Positions 16,817-26,509 of a stretch of 64,000 nt of DNA are shown here, one piece after another (within the stretch, counting starts at the first letter, position 1; every line of letters begins with the position of its first letter). Source of the stretch: Pinirhizobacter soli (lineage in GTDB: Bacteria; Pseudomonadota; Gammaproteobacteria; Xanthomonadales; Rhodanobacteraceae); assembly GCF_015905305.1 (NCBI RefSeq), contig NZ_JADZLQ010000001.1, positions 1,016,599-1,080,598 of the forward strand, given 5' to 3'. The position numbers and the translations under genes were made by a program. Under the pieces are notes generated by a model, which saw only the letters and a program-made list of their open reading frames with translations, ran no database searches and was not told the DNA's origin.

Positions 16817-19066
16817 ATGCCCCCGATGACCCTGCAAGCCAATTACGAACAGATCCCGCTGCGTGAATATGCCGAGCGCGCGTACCTGGATTACTCCATG
16901 TACGTGGTGCTGGACCGCGCCCTTCCCTTCCTGGGCGATGGGCTCAAGCCTGTCCAGCGCCGCATCATCTATGCCATGAGCGAGCTCGGCCTCGCCGCCA
17001 CGGCGAAGCCGAAGAAATCCGCCCGCACCATCGGCGACGTGATCGGCAAGTTCCATCCGCACGGCGATAGCGCCTGCTACGAGGCCATGGTGTTGATGGC
17101 CCAGCCGTTCTCCTACCGCTATCCGCTGGTGGACGGCCAGGGCAACTTCGGGTCGCCGGACGATCCGAAAAGCTTTGCCGCGATGCGCTACACCGAATCC
17201 CGCCTCACCCCGATCGCCGAGGTACTGCTGTCGGAGCTTGGCCAGGGCACGGTGGAATGGGTACCCAATTTCGACGGCACCATGGACGAGCCGTCCTGGC
17301 TTCCGGCACGTGTGCCGCATGTGCTGCTCAATGGCTCCATGGGCATCGCGGTAGGCATGGCCACCGACATCCCGCCGCACAACCTGCGGGAAGTGGCCAG
17401 CGCCTGCATCCGCCTGCTGGATGATCCCGACGCCACGGTAGCGGACCTGTGCGAACACGTGCTGGCACCGGACTACCCCACGCCCGCCGAGATCATCACC
17501 CCGCGCGCCGAACTGCTCTCGATGTACCAGACCGGCACCGGCTCCCTCCGCGCGCGGGCGATCTACCGCCGCGAGGAAAACAACATCGTGATCACGGCGC
17601 TGCCGCACCAGGTATCGCCCTCGAAGATCCTCGAGCAGCTCGCAGCGCAAATGCGCGCGAAGAAACTGCCGATGATCGAAGACCTGCGCGACGAGTCCGA
17701 CCACGAGAACCCGATCCGCCTGGTGCTGGTGCCGCGATCCTCGCGCATCGACGCCGATGAATTGATGCCGCACCTCTTCGCCACCACCGATCTTGAGAAG
17801 AGCTTCCGCGTCAACCTCAACATGATCGGCCTGGACGGGCGCCCGCAGGTGAAGGATCTGAAGATGATCCTTACCGAATGGCTGCGCTTCCGCACCGATA
17901 CCGTCACCAAGCGCCTGAGCCATCGCCTGGCCAAGGTAGAGCGCCGCCTGCACCTGCTCGAAGGCCTGCGCATCGCCTATCTCAACCTGGACGAAGTGAT
18001 CCGCATCGTCCGCACCGAGGAAGAACCCAAGCCGGTCTTGATGGCCCGCTTCCGCCTTTCCGAAGAACAAGCCGACTACATCCTGGAGACCCGCCTGCGC
18101 CAGCTGGCCCGGCTCGAGGAAATGAAGATCACCGCCGAGGCGGACCAGCTCGAGGAAGAACGCGCGCGCATCAACGTGCTGCTGAAGTCGCCGGCGAAGC
18201 TGAAGGGCCTGATCAAGGAAGAACTCCGCCACGACGCTGAAAAACACGGCGACGAACGGCGCTCGCCACTGGTGTCGCGCAACGCTGCGCAGGCGTTGGA
18301 CGAAAGCGCCCTGGTGGTATCCGAGCCGGTCACCGTGGTGCTGTCGGCCAAGGGCTGGGCACGGGCTGCCAAGGGCCATGACATCGACGCCGAAGGCCTG
18401 TCCTACCGCGAAGGCGACAGCCTCCTGGCCGCGGTGCGTGCGCGCACCACGCAACAGGTGGCCTTCATCGACTCCACCGGTCGCAGCTATTCCACACCGG
18501 CCCACACGCTGCCTTCCGCGCGCGGCAACGGCGAACCCCTCACCGGCCGCTTCAGTCCGCCCGCGGGCGCTCGCATGGACGCGGTGGTCGCCGGCGACAA
18601 CGACACGCGCCTGGTACTGGCTACCGACTTCGGCTATGGCTTCGTCACCCGCTTCGAGGCCCTCACCGGCCGCAACAAGGCCGGCAAGCAGATCATCAGC
18701 CTGGCGGACGGTGCACGCGTGCTGCAGCCGGCGATCAGCGCCGATCCGTCACGCGACCGCATCGTGGTGGTCACCACCGAGGGGCACCTGTTGATGTTCT
18801 CGGTGGCCGAACTGCCGGAACTGGACAAGGGCAAGGGCAACAAGCTGGTGGAAATTCCCAAGGCGAAGCTTTCCTCGGGCGAAGAGCGCGTAGCAGGCGT
18901 AGCCGTGGTCGCCGAATCGAAGGGCGAGGTCACCCTGTACGCCGGCGCCCGCAAGCTCACCCTGCGCTGGGCGGACCTGGTCGAATACGGCGGCAACCGT
19001 GCCGGCCGCGGCGGCCTGCTGCCCCGCGGCCTGCGCCGTGTCGAGCGGATCGAGACCACCAGCTGA
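16817..19066 (+). CDS. parC: DNA topoisomerase IV subunit A
   Basis: 749-residue DNA-cleaving subunit that decatenates daughter chromosomes with ParE. The catalytic tyrosine is Tyr125 in [10 protein letters not shown]. The quinolone-resistance region [12 protein letters not shown] keeps Ser85 and Glu89, the E. coli Ser80/Glu84 equivalents, so no target-site resistance change is visible. The C-terminal beta-pinwheel starts near 490. ParE is not in the window. The stop TGA overlaps the ATG of the downstream acyl carrier protein by one base. Confidence 0.97.
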   Translation: MPPMTLQANYEQIPLREYAERAYLDYSMYVVLDRALPFLGDGLKPVQRRIIYAMSELGLAATAKPKKSARTIGDVIGKFHPHGDSACYEAMVLMAQPFSYRYPLVDGQGNFGSPDDPKSFAAMRYTESRLTPIAEVLLSELGQGTVEWVPNFDGTMDEPSWLPARVPHVLLNGSMGIAVGMATDIPPHNLREVASACIRLLDDPDATVADLCEHVLAPDYPTPAEIITPRAELLSMYQTGTGSLRARAIYRREENNIVITALPHQVSPSKILEQLAAQMRAKKLPMIEDLRDESDHENPIRLVLVPRSSRIDADELMPHLFATTDLEKSFRVNLNMIGLDGRPQVKDLKMILTEWLRFRTDTVTKRLSHRLAKVERRLHLLEGLRIAYLNLDEVIRIVRTEEEPKPVLMARFRLSEEQADYILETRLRQLARLEEMKITAEADQLEEERARINVLLKSPAKLKGLIKEELRHDAEKHGDERRSPLVSRNAAQALDESALVVSEPVTVVLSAKGWARAAKGHDIDAEGLSYREGDSLLAAVRARTTQQVAFIDSTGRSYSTPAHTLPSARGNGEPLTGRFSPPAGARMDAVVAGDNDTRLVLATDFGYGFVTRFEALTGRNKAGKQIISLADGARVLQPAISADPSRDRIVVVTTEGHLLMFSVAELPELDKGKGNKLVEIPKAKLSSGEERVAGVAVVAESKGEVTLYAGARKLTLRWADLVEYGGNRAGRGGLLPRGLRRVERIETTS

Positions 19067-19341
19067 TGGATCGCGCAGCGCTCGGGGTCGAAATCGCCAC
19101 CATGATCGCGCGCGGCATCGGCACCGATGTCGCCGTGGTCACACAAGAATCGAGCCTGCGCGACCTGGGGGTAGATTCCCTCACCGCGGTATCCCTGTGC
19201 ATGGACATCGAGCGCCAGTACCAGGTGCAGATCTTCGAGCCCACGGTGAGCCGCGACCTGCGCGTAGGCGAGATGGTGTCGATGACTCTTTCTGCACTGG
19301 AACGCCGCCACCTGGTGGACGACATGCGCCCGGCAGGCTAG
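19066..19341 (+). CDS. Orphan acyl carrier protein-like protein
   Basis: 91-residue single PP-binding domain with the phosphopantetheine site LGVDSLTAVSL, Ser38 being the attachment residue, preceded by SSLRDLG as in acyl and peptidyl carrier proteins. It is not the fatty acid AcpP, whose motif is usually DSLDTVEL. Its ATG shares the A of the parC stop (TGATG), pointing to translational coupling. No ketosynthase, acyltransferase or phosphopantetheinyl transferase is near, so its acyl partner is unknown. Confidence 0.85.
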   Translation: MDRAALGVEIATMIARGIGTDVAVVTQESSLRDLGVDSLTAVSLCMDIERQYQVQIFEPTVSRDLRVGEMVSMTLSALERRHLVDDMRPAG

Positions 19342-19416
19342 GCGGTGCGCTTTAGGACACTCCCAGCGCGGCATGTTCCGCTCTTCCTACAGAACACGCC
19401 GCGCACCAACCCGCTA

Positions 19417-20463
19417 TCACTGATCGACGCACCCACCCGCCGCAGCACCTGCAGCCTGCTTACCCGGCACAGCCATATCCGTCACCCGGAACGGCAGCAC
19501 AGGCGGCGTTGTTCCCACCACCGCGGCAGGGCTACCCAGCGAATTGAACTGCGAATTCACGACCAGCAACCGGGAACCACAGAGGGCTGCGCCGGTAGGA
19601 AACGCAAACGATGCATGCATGGTTTCCCGGCTGACCAGGACCTGCGTGAAATCGTGTGACATCGTCAGCGTCTCGACGCTACCCGGTATGTTTTCCACGG
19701 CATACAAGGTCTGCCCCGACAGCACCAGGCCATCCGCCGTGCTCAGCACATGGGGCGCCACGTCGATACGCCTAATGCTCTTGTCGGCCACGCGAATCCG
19801 GAACAGCGCGTTGTCGTTCCGTTTGCCGATAATCAGGTATTTACCATCCCCGCTTGCCGTGATGCCGTTGACGTTGATCCCGTCCGCACCTTTGGCCGTG
19901 CGATACCTGACGATCGTTCCGGAAAAGTCGATGAACCGTTCCAGGGTGTAATGGTGGTTCTGGATGTTGAACTTCCACAACACGGCGGCAACCGAGTCGG
20001 TGATGTAGATGTCGCCGTTGGCGGTTACCACAAGATCGTTGAGAAACGTTTCGGCAGGTGCCAGGCCATTTTGTGTCTTGCCGAGCAAGCGTGCCGTTTT
20101 GGCGTCATAGACGAAGGCCTGGCCGCTTTGCCGCCCCAGGACGATAAGTCGGCCACCACTGAAGGCAACGCCCGTGACGATGTTGCGGCCATCGGCGCCC
20201 GCGGGCGAAAAGACCTCGACGGGGGCATCATTGCCGACGATGCCGGTGAAGATCGTGCCGTCCTTGACCGAGCCGACCCAGAACCGACCGCTCGCCTGAT
20301 CGATGGCGATGCTTTCCGGAAAAACCTGGTCTCCAGCGAGGGCATAGCTGGTGTCGGGCGGGACAATCCCGGCATGGGACGGGGGAACGATGATCGCGCC
20401 CAGTGCGAGGAGTAAACCAAGATGGCGTGATAGGGAGCGACTGCGTGCGGGGAGTTGATACAT
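19417..20463 (-). CDS. Exported SMP-30/gluconolactonase-like beta-propeller protein
   Basis: 348-residue predicted secreted protein. The signal peptide ends around PSHA-GIV (residues 30-34). The body has repeated beta-propeller elements such as PESIAIDQASGRFWVGS, GDIYITDSVAAVLWKF, GKYLIIGKRNDNALFRI and GQTLYAVEN, typical of SMP-30/NHL-like folds. The start was fixed at 20463 by GGAG six nt upstream. Enzymatic activity (lactonase) is possible but no substrate can be named. It lies next to an IS5-type transposase remnant, so recent acquisition is plausible. Confidence 0.75.
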   Translation of the reverse strand: MYQLPARSRSLSRHLGLLLALGAIIVPPSHAGIVPPDTSYALAGDQVFPESIAIDQASGRFWVGSVKDGTIFTGIVGNDAPVEVFSPAGADGRNIVTGVAFSGGRLIVLGRQSGQAFVYDAKTARLLGKTQNGLAPAETFLNDLVVTANGDIYITDSVAAVLWKFNIQNHHYTLERFIDFSGTIVRYRTAKGADGINVNGITASGDGKYLIIGKRNDNALFRIRVADKSIRRIDVAPHVLSTADGLVLSGQTLYAVENIPGSVETLTMSHDFTQVLVSRETMHASFAFPTGAALCGSRLLVVNSQFNSLGSPAAVVGTTPPVLPFRVTDMAVPGKQAAGAAAGGCVDQ

Positions 20464-20612
20464 GGCTGTCTCCATTCGTTGGGGGCTGAAAGCCGCTGTC
20501 GGCGGCACGCACGAATGGTGGGCTTGTTCTGGACAGAAGCCGATAGGGGTCTTCCACCGCGCTTTGTAGGCGCAGTACTACGCAGAAACCTGGCCGTGAT
20601 CCGGGGCATCTC

Positions 20613-20681
20613 CCATCGGCGCATCGACTCGATTTCGTAGAGCGCATCTTCCGTCGCCGGATCGCCCAGGGCATGCCACTC
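20613..20681 (-). pseudogene. IS5-family transposase remnant
   Basis: The minus strand reads EWHALGDPATEDALYEIESMRRW, which matches the N-terminal DUF772 region of IS5-group transposases (typical form SDPAMEEALYEI.SMR). Only about 23 residues are recognisable; no DDE catalytic residues, start or terminal inverted repeats are found. The frame continues directly from the Nudix gene stop codon at 20703. It indicates an old insertion between the Nudix and beta-propeller genes. Confidence 0.65.
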
Positions 20682-20702
20682 CCTTGTTCGCCTATGTGGG
20701 GC

Positions 20703-21191
20703 CTAGTACCTACTAAATGCCCAGCTCTGCATGCGACCGTCCTTGTAGGGCATCACGCCATGGAAGGGACGCGGATCGCCGTCGAAGATCAGCGGCAGGA
20801 AATGCCGGTCGCCTTCCCACATAGGCAGGTCATACATCGATTCCAGGGGCACCCATTCCAGGGTGCCCTCTTCGTTTTCGCCGTGTGCCTGGCCGGTGAA
20901 ACCGTCGATCAGGAAGATGAAGCCGAGCCAGTCCTCGCCCTGCTTGCCGAAGCCCGGCCAGTTGATGGTGCCGCGCAACTGCATCGAGGTGCATTCGATG
21001 CCCGCTTCCTCGGCGATCTCGCGGCGCATGCACTCGGCGATGTCTTCGTTCAGTTCCATCTTGCCGCCCAGGCCGTTGTACTTGCCCAGGTGCTGGTCGT
21101 CCGGTCGGGCATTGCGATGCACCAGCAGCACGCGCTTGCCGTCGGCGGAGAGCACATAGCCCAGGGTGGCGGCGATCGGGGTGTAGGGCAT
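20703..21191 (-). CDS. Nudix hydrolase, MutT/MTH1-like 8-oxo-dGTP diphosphatase
   Basis: 162-residue pyrophosphohydrolase. The Nudix box GGKMELNEDIAECMRREIAEEAGI (about residues 42-65) has all metal-binding glutamates. The following INWPGFGKQGEDWLGFIFL and the long C-terminus resemble MTH1-type enzymes that clean oxidised purine nucleotides; the exact substrate is inferred. ATG at 21191 begins the conserved MPYTPIAATLGYV. It is divergent from the phosphodiester glycosidase gene. Confidence 0.88.
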   Translation of the reverse strand: MPYTPIAATLGYVLSADGKRVLLVHRNARPDDQHLGKYNGLGGKMELNEDIAECMRREIAEEAGIECTSMQLRGTINWPGFGKQGEDWLGFIFLIDGFTGQAHGENEEGTLEWVPLESMYDLPMWEGDRHFLPLIFDGDPRPFHGVMPYKDGRMQSWAFSRY

Positions 21192-21268
21192 GGTCTGGCC
21201 AGGCACGGAAACCCTAAGTTTACAACGCCCCCTTGCCAGCCGCCCGGGCGCGCCGCCACAGTAGGCGC

Positions 21269-22072
21269 ATGACGTTCCCGAATCCCCCCGCGTCGACGCG
21301 ACGCCTGCCCCGCCGTCTCGCCGCGTGCCTTCTTGTGCTGCTCGCCATCGTTCCCGCCGCCCATGCCGTGCAAAGCCAGCGCATGGTGTTCGAGGATCTA
21401 GGGTTCCGCGTGATCCGCGTGGACCTTCGCGCCGACAACCTGGAACTGCACTGGAAGGACGGCTCGGGCCAGCCCTTTGGTGATATCGAGTCGCTCCGGG
21501 CCTGGGGACAGTCCCGGGGCCGCCACCTGGCCTTTGCCACCAACGCGGGCATCTACGATCACAAGTTCGCGCCGCTGGGGCTGTACGTCGAGGACGGCCG
21601 CCAGCGCGTGCCGTTGAACCTGGCGCGCGGCAATCCGGCGTCGGGGAATTTCTCCCTGCTGCCCAACGGCGTGTTCGCCATCGACGCGCAGGGTAAGGCC
21701 CATGTGATGACCAGCGAAGCGTGGAAGTCGGCGGCCATGCCCACTCCACGCCTGGCCACGCAATCAGGGCCCATGCTGCTGATCGATGGATCAGTGAATC
21801 CTGCGTTTACCGATGCGTCGGAAAGCATGAAATGGCGAAGTGGCGTCTGCGCGGTGTCGGGCGATGAAGTGGTATTCGCCGTATCCGAGTCGCCGGTGAA
21901 TTTCCACGCATTCGCCCGGCTTTTCCGCGACCGGCTGCAATGCCGCGACGCCCTGTTCCTGGACGGCACCATTTCGCAGGCTTATATCGACGGTCAGGGC
22001 TATGCTGGTGCGCCTGCCTTCATGCTCAAGCCCTACGCCGGCATGTTCGCCGTATTCGACAAGGCGCCATGA
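21269..22072 (+). CDS. Secreted phosphodiester glycosidase family protein (NAGPA/DUF2233)
   Basis: 267-residue exported protein: signal peptide to about AAHA (residue 32), then a NAGPA-type domain with the conserved FATNAGIYDHKFAPLGLYVEDG, SGPMLLIDG and FLDGTISQAYI blocks. Family members cleave N-acetylglucosamine-1-phosphodiesters or related phosphodiesters; the bacterial substrate is unknown. Its TGA overlaps the ATG of the penicillin acylase gene by 4 nt (ATGA), so the two are coupled. Confidence 0.85.
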   Translation: MTFPNPPASTRRLPRRLAACLLVLLAIVPAAHAVQSQRMVFEDLGFRVIRVDLRADNLELHWKDGSGQPFGDIESLRAWGQSRGRHLAFATNAGIYDHKFAPLGLYVEDGRQRVPLNLARGNPASGNFSLLPNGVFAIDAQGKAHVMTSEAWKSAAMPTPRLATQSGPMLLIDGSVNPAFTDASESMKWRSGVCAVSGDEVVFAVSESPVNFHAFARLFRDRLQCRDALFLDGTISQAYIDGQGYAGAPAFMLKPYAGMFAVFDKAP

Positions 22073-24456
22073 ACCGCGGCGTCGCCCTGCCCGCCTCCAC
22101 GGCCTCCCGCCGCCGACGGCGCTGGCCGAAGGTCGTGGGCACGCTGCTGGTGCTGGTGTTGCTGCTGGTGGCCGGCGTGGCCTGCTACGGCTGGTGGCAA
22201 TTGTCCGGCAGCCTGCCGCAGCTTGATGGCCATCGCCGTGTCGCAGGCCTCGGCGCGCGCACTACCATCACCCGCGATGCCCTGGGCACGGCCACCGTGG
22301 AAGGCGCCAATCGCCGGGACGTTGCCTTTGCGCTTGGCTTCGTCCATGGGCAGGAGCGCTACTTCCAGATGGACCTGCAACGGCGGGTGGCAGCAGGTGA
22401 GCTGTCCGAGCTTGTCGGTGCCGGCGCTATCGACCGGGATCTCGATGTCCGCCGGCATCGCTTGCGCAGCGTCGCGCAAGCCGCGCTCGCCCAGCTTCCC
22501 GAAGACCAACGCTCGATGCTCGATGCCTATCGCGATGGCGTCAATGCCGGCCTTGCGGCGCTGCGCGTGCCGCCCTTCGAATACCTGCTGCTGCGCCAGA
22601 AGCCTACGCCCTGGCGTAGCGAGGACAGCCTGCTGAGCACGGCGGCGATGTACCTGGATCTCAACGCCAACGGCGAGAACGAGCGTGAAATGGCGCTGGC
22701 ACAGTTGCAGGCAACGTTCCCGCGCGTGGTGGTCAGCTTCCTGACCGCGCCCGACGGTCGCTGGGAATCGCCGATGCAAGGGGTGGCATCGCCACCGGCC
22801 TATATGCCCGAAAGCACGGACCTGGACCTGCGCCATGCCGATGCAGGCATCACTCCTGCGCCCGCCGCCAGCGTATCGCCTGAAGCGGGCAAGCCAGGCA
22901 GTAACAGCTTCGCGGTGTCGGGCAAGCTCACCGGCAGCGGAGCCGCGATCGTCGCCGGCGACATGCACCTGGGCCTGCGTACCCCCGACATCTGGTTCCG
23001 CGCACGGTTGCGCTACCCCGACGCCAGCGCACCCGGCGGCATGCGCGACCTCAACGGCGTCACCCTGCCCGGCACGCCGGCGCTCGTGGCCGGCTCCAAT
23101 GGCCAGGTAGGGTGGGCTTTCACCAATAGCTACGGCGACTGGGCCGACTGGGTACGCGTGCCGAACGAAAAAGTCACCCACTACGACGAAGTGATCCATG
23201 TGCAGGGGGCAGCAGACCGCCACCTGGATGTCGCCCAGACCCGCTTCGGTCCGATCCTCGCGCGCGATGCCGACGGCGCGCCGCTGGCGTTGTCGTGGAT
23301 TGGCCAGTTGCCCCGTGCCTACAACATGGCGTTGATGAAACTGGAGCAGGCCCCGAACGTGGACGCGGCGCTTGCCATCGCTCCGCTTGCCGGCATCCCG
23401 CCGCAGAATGCCCTCTTCGGCGATACCCGGGGCCACGTGGCATGGACCATCGTCGGCAACAGCATCCCCGTGCGCTCGGATTACAACGCGCTGCTGCCAT
23501 CGGACTGGTCCATGCCCGGCAGCGGCTGGGCGGGTTTCCTGGCGCCCGGCGATTACCCCCGCATCACCGGTCGCGACCGCCTGTGGACAGCCAACAACCG
23601 CGTGGTGGCAGGCCGCGACCTCGCCGTGCTGGGCGATGGCGGCCATGATGTCGGCGCCCGCGCACAACAGATCGCCGACGACCTGGAAGCACGCGCCAGC
23701 TTCGCGCCAGGTGACATGCTGTCGATCCAGCTCGACGACCGCGCGGTATTCCTCACCCGCTGGCAACAGCTGTTGCAGGCGACGCTTAAGCGCAGCAACG
23801 ACGAGGGCCTGTCGCAGCTGCGTGTACTGACCGAACGATGGAGCGCGCGGGCGGACGTCGGCAATGTCGATTACCGGCTGGTACGCGCCTTCCGTGACAA
23901 TGTGCGCGCCGCCGTCCTTGCGCCCTTCGTCGAGCGGGTGGCCAGGCGCTTCCCGGGCTTTGCCTGGCCCCATGACATCAGCACCGAAGCTGCGGTGTGG
24001 GCGATGGTGCAGCAACAGCCGCCGAACCTGCTCGACCCCCGCTATGCCGACTGGAACGACCTGCTCCGGGCCGCCGCGCAGAAAGTCGTCGATGACCTGG
24101 GCAGCCAGCCCGGCGGCCTTGCCGCGCGCACCTGGGGCGAAGCGAATACGGCTGCCATCGTGCATCCGCTTTCGCGCGCGTTGCCGCCATTCTTGGCGAG
24201 GTTGATCGACATGCCGCGTGAACCGTTGCCCGGCGACCGCGACATGCCACGTGTGCAGGCGCCGGCCTTCGGTGCCTCGGAGCGCTTCGGCATCATGCCC
24301 GGCCACGAGGGCATCAGTTACCTGCAGATGCCCGGCGGACAGTCGGACCATCCGCTGTCGCCCTTCCACGGCAGCGGGCACCGCGACTGGGTGGAAGGGC
24401 GAGCAACACCGCTGCTTCCGGGACAGACCGCGCACACGCTGGAACTTGACCCTTAA
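22069..24456 (+). CDS. Penicillin acylase family Ntn-hydrolase, membrane anchored
   Basis: 795-residue amidase precursor. An N-terminal transmembrane anchor (about 22-43) puts the enzyme in the periplasm. The alpha region has [17 protein letters not shown], and autocatalytic cleavage is expected before Ser278 in GSNSFAVSG, giving the beta-chain N-terminal nucleophile as in PGA (SNM) and PvdQ (SNA). [11 protein letters not shown] and the late [20 protein letters not shown] are family features. Substrate could be penicillin-like side chains, acyl-homoserine lactones or other amides; not decidable here. Convergent with dapE, stops sharing TTAA. Confidence 0.9.
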   Translation: MNRGVALPASTASRRRRRWPKVVGTLLVLVLLLVAGVACYGWWQLSGSLPQLDGHRRVAGLGARTTITRDALGTATVEGANRRDVAFALGFVHGQERYFQMDLQRRVAAGELSELVGAGAIDRDLDVRRHRLRSVAQAALAQLPEDQRSMLDAYRDGVNAGLAALRVPPFEYLLLRQKPTPWRSEDSLLSTAAMYLDLNANGENEREMALAQLQATFPRVVVSFLTAPDGRWESPMQGVASPPAYMPESTDLDLRHADAGITPAPAASVSPEAGKPGSNSFAVSGKLTGSGAAIVAGDMHLGLRTPDIWFRARLRYPDASAPGGMRDLNGVTLPGTPALVAGSNGQVGWAFTNSYGDWADWVRVPNEKVTHYDEVIHVQGAADRHLDVAQTRFGPILARDADGAPLALSWIGQLPRAYNMALMKLEQAPNVDAALAIAPLAGIPPQNALFGDTRGHVAWTIVGNSIPVRSDYNALLPSDWSMPGSGWAGFLAPGDYPRITGRDRLWTANNRVVAGRDLAVLGDGGHDVGARAQQIADDLEARASFAPGDMLSIQLDDRAVFLTRWQQLLQATLKRSNDEGLSQLRVLTERWSARADVGNVDYRLVRAFRDNVRAAVLAPFVERVARRFPGFAWPHDISTEAAVWAMVQQQPPNLLDPRYADWNDLLRAAAQKVVDDLGSQPGGLAARTWGEANTAAIVHPLSRALPPFLARLIDMPREPLPGDRDMPRVQAPAFGASERFGIMPGHEGISYLQMPGGQSDHPLSPFHGSGHRDWVEGRATPLLPGQTAHTLELDP

Positions 24457-25583
24457 GCGAACATCCGCTGCATGATGTCGCGGTAGAGGCCTGGCAAGCG
24501 TTCGAGGTCGGCAATGCGGACGCATTCGTCGACCTTGTGGATGGTTGCGTTCACCGGCCCCACCTCCACCACCTCCGCACCCATCGGCGCGATGAAGCGT
24601 CCGTCGGATGTGCCGCCGCCGGTGCTCTGTTCGGGCGCTTCGCCACGCAAGGCACGGCAGGCCTCCACCGCCACCTCGCGCAGATGGCCGCCGGCAGGTG
24701 TCAGGAACGGCGCGCCTGACGTGGACCACTCGATGGACGCATCCACGCCGTGGCGGGCGAGGATGGCTTCGGCACGAGCCTGCAGGTCGGCCGCCGCGCT
24801 CACCGTGCCATAACGGAAATTCACCAGCGCCACCAGTTCGCCGGGGATCACGTTGTTGGCGCCGGTACCTGAGTTGAGGTTGGAAACCTGGAACGAGGTG
24901 GGCGGAAAATCCTCGTTCCCGTTGTCCCAGTGTTCGGCTGCAAGCTCGGCCAGGGCCGGCGCGAAGGCATGGATGGGATTGAGGGCCTTTTCCGGATAGG
25001 CCACGTGGCCCTGTATGCCTCGTACGCGCACGGTTCCGGACAACGATCCGCGCCGGCCGACTCGGATGAGATCGCCCAGTGCCGCTTTCGCCGACGGCTC
25101 GCCCACAACGCAGTAGTCGATGCGCACGCCTTCAGCCTGGAAGGTTTCCACCACGCGCTTGACGCCATCGACCGCCACGCCTTCCTCGTCGCTGGTGATC
25201 AGGAGCGCAACGATTCCCGGGTGATCCGGGTAGGCGCGGACGAAGTCTTCCAGCGCCACCACCATCGCCGCTACCGAGCCTTTCATATCCGCAGCCCCGC
25301 GGCCATACAGCAGGCCATTGCGAACGGTCGGTTCGAACGGTGGGCTGGCCCAGGCGCCATGCGGACCTGGGGGCACCACGTCGGTGTGGCCTAAAAACGC
25401 CAGCACCGGGCCATCCGTACCGTGGGTGGCCCAGAGGTTGTCGACCTCACCGAAACGCAGGTGCCGGCACATGAAGCCGGCCGTGGCGAGCCTTTCTGAA
25501 ATCATCGCCTGACAGCCTTCGTCAGCCGGTGTCACGGAGGGTCGGCGGATCAGTTCGCAGGCGAGATCAAGGACATCGGGCAT
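24453..25583 (-). CDS. dapE: Succinyl-diaminopimelate desuccinylase
   Basis: Zinc hydrolase releasing LL-diaminopimelate from its N-succinyl form. The 376-residue protein has the metal ligands in [11 protein letters not shown] (His66), [10 protein letters not shown] and TSDEEG, with the dimerisation domain in between and the late [10 protein letters not shown] segment. It belongs with dapD further upstream on the same strand, but a DUF2165 gene intervenes between it and yffB. Confidence 0.97.
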   Translation of the reverse strand: MPDVLDLACELIRRPSVTPADEGCQAMISERLATAGFMCRHLRFGEVDNLWATHGTDGPVLAFLGHTDVVPPGPHGAWASPPFEPTVRNGLLYGRGAADMKGSVAAMVVALEDFVRAYPDHPGIVALLITSDEEGVAVDGVKRVVETFQAEGVRIDYCVVGEPSAKAALGDLIRVGRRGSLSGTVRVRGIQGHVAYPEKALNPIHAFAPALAELAAEHWDNGNEDFPPTSFQVSNLNSGTGANNVIPGELVALVNFRYGTVSAAADLQARAEAILARHGVDASIEWSTSGAPFLTPAGGHLREVAVEACRALRGEAPEQSTGGGTSDGRFIAPMGAEVVEVGPVNATIHKVDECVRIADLERLPGLYRDIMQRMFA

Positions 25584-25617
25584 GGCAGGGTATCGTTCGC
25601 GGGACTAGCGTCACAGC

Positions 25618-26103
25618 CTAGCCGTGGTCCTCGCGCATGCCAAGGAAAGCCAGCATGCCGCCTAAACACACGAGGAAGCGGAAGGCGCTGGCGATACCGT
25701 TCCATTGCGACGACATCCACATGCCGAACCACTCGCCGCCCACAGTCATGAAGCCGACCAAGTAAAGCGCAGCGCCCAGCGCCAGGCCAAACACCGCGGC
25801 GCGGCGCGCCTGAACGAACACCGCCGTTGGCGCATGGCGCGCTTTCCACATGCGCCACGCGCCGAGCCAGGTAGCCGCGGAGGCGACTACCTGGGTGGCG
25901 ATGACGAGGGCATAAGCCAGGTGATGCGCCCAGGGCGCCGTGATGGCACGGTACTGGATACCCGAGTCGGGGAAGATCGTATCCATCGACAGCACGTGCC
26001 GGACGAACTGGAAATTCACGTTGTAATCGGTGAGGTTGCCGAAGGCGAATAGCCCGAGCATGAGCCCCATCGAGGCCGTGCCGAGAATCTTGACCGTGCG
26101 CAT
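25618..26103 (-). CDS. DUF2165 family small integral membrane protein
   Basis: 161 residues with about four hydrophobic helices and the family pattern FGNLTDYNVNFQFVRHVLSMDT near residue 20-42, then GEWFGMWMSSQWNG before the last helix. Function is unknown for the family. It lies 34 bp before dapE and 43 bp after yffB on the same strand, inside what is otherwise the dapD-yffB-dapE run. Confidence 0.85.
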   Translation of the reverse strand: MRTVKILGTASMGLMLGLFAFGNLTDYNVNFQFVRHVLSMDTIFPDSGIQYRAITAPWAHHLAYALVIATQVVASAATWLGAWRMWKARHAPTAVFVQARRAAVFGLALGAALYLVGFMTVGGEWFGMWMSSQWNGIASAFRFLVCLGGMLAFLGMREDHG

Positions 26104-26146
26104 GCCTTTTCCTTCTGGTTGGATTCCCTGGCTTCGCGTTTGGAAC

Positions 26147-26509
26147 CTATTCCCTGGAAAAAAGATTCTTGAAGCCGTTGTCGGTGAAACCTACCGTCAC
26201 CGGCTCGCCTTCGCGCAGGACCACCGGCCGCCGGATCAGCGCGGGGTATTCCTTCAGCAGCAAGGTCCACTCAGGATCGCTGCGGGGATCTTTCCGCTGG
26301 GGAAGCAGGTTGCGCCAGGTGGTGCTGGACTTGTTCACCAGCTTCTCCCAGCCACCCAGTTCAGCCGCCCAGGCCTTGAGCGTGGCCGCTGGCACGGGCT
26401 GCGCGCGATAGTCGACGAAAACATGCTCCACCTCGAAGCGGCCGAGCCAGTTGCGCGCCTTCTTGCAGGTATCGCAGTTGGGCAAGCCGTAAAGCGTGAC
26501 CGCCGCCAT
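26147..26509 (-). CDS. yffB: ArsC/Spx-family thioredoxin-fold protein YffB
   Basis: 120-residue protein of the arsenate reductase superfamily. The N-terminal loop is NCDTCKKAR with Cys12 and Cys15; E. coli YffB has only the first (CDTI), so this version has a Spx-like CxxC. RRPVVL near residue 93-98 holds the conserved Arg. Genuine arsenate reductase activity is not expected for this branch. The ATG overlaps the dapD stop by one nt (TGATG), and the dapE association is also seen in E. coli. Confidence 0.9.
   Translation of the reverse strand: MAAVTLYGLPNCDTCKKARNWLGRFEVEHVFVDYRAQPVPAATLKAWAAELGGWEKLVNKSSTTWRNLLPQRKDPRSDPEWTLLLKEYPALIRRPVVLREGEPVTVGFTDNGFKNLFSRE

Noticed and set aside
16817-19066. 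Possible quinolone resistance changes in ParC.
   Set aside because: Ser85 and Glu89, the positions usually altered, are the wild-type residues.
20455-20640. Small plus-strand open frame in the gap before the Nudix gene.
   Set aside because: No ribosome site, no recognisable family, and it overlaps the IS5 remnant and the start of the propeller gene on the other strand.
22033-24729. An 898-codon open frame on the minus strand.
   Set aside because: It runs antisense to the penicillin acylase and into dapE. High GC3 leaves long open antisense frames; the plus strand encodes a recognisable Ntn hydrolase and the minus product has no family features.
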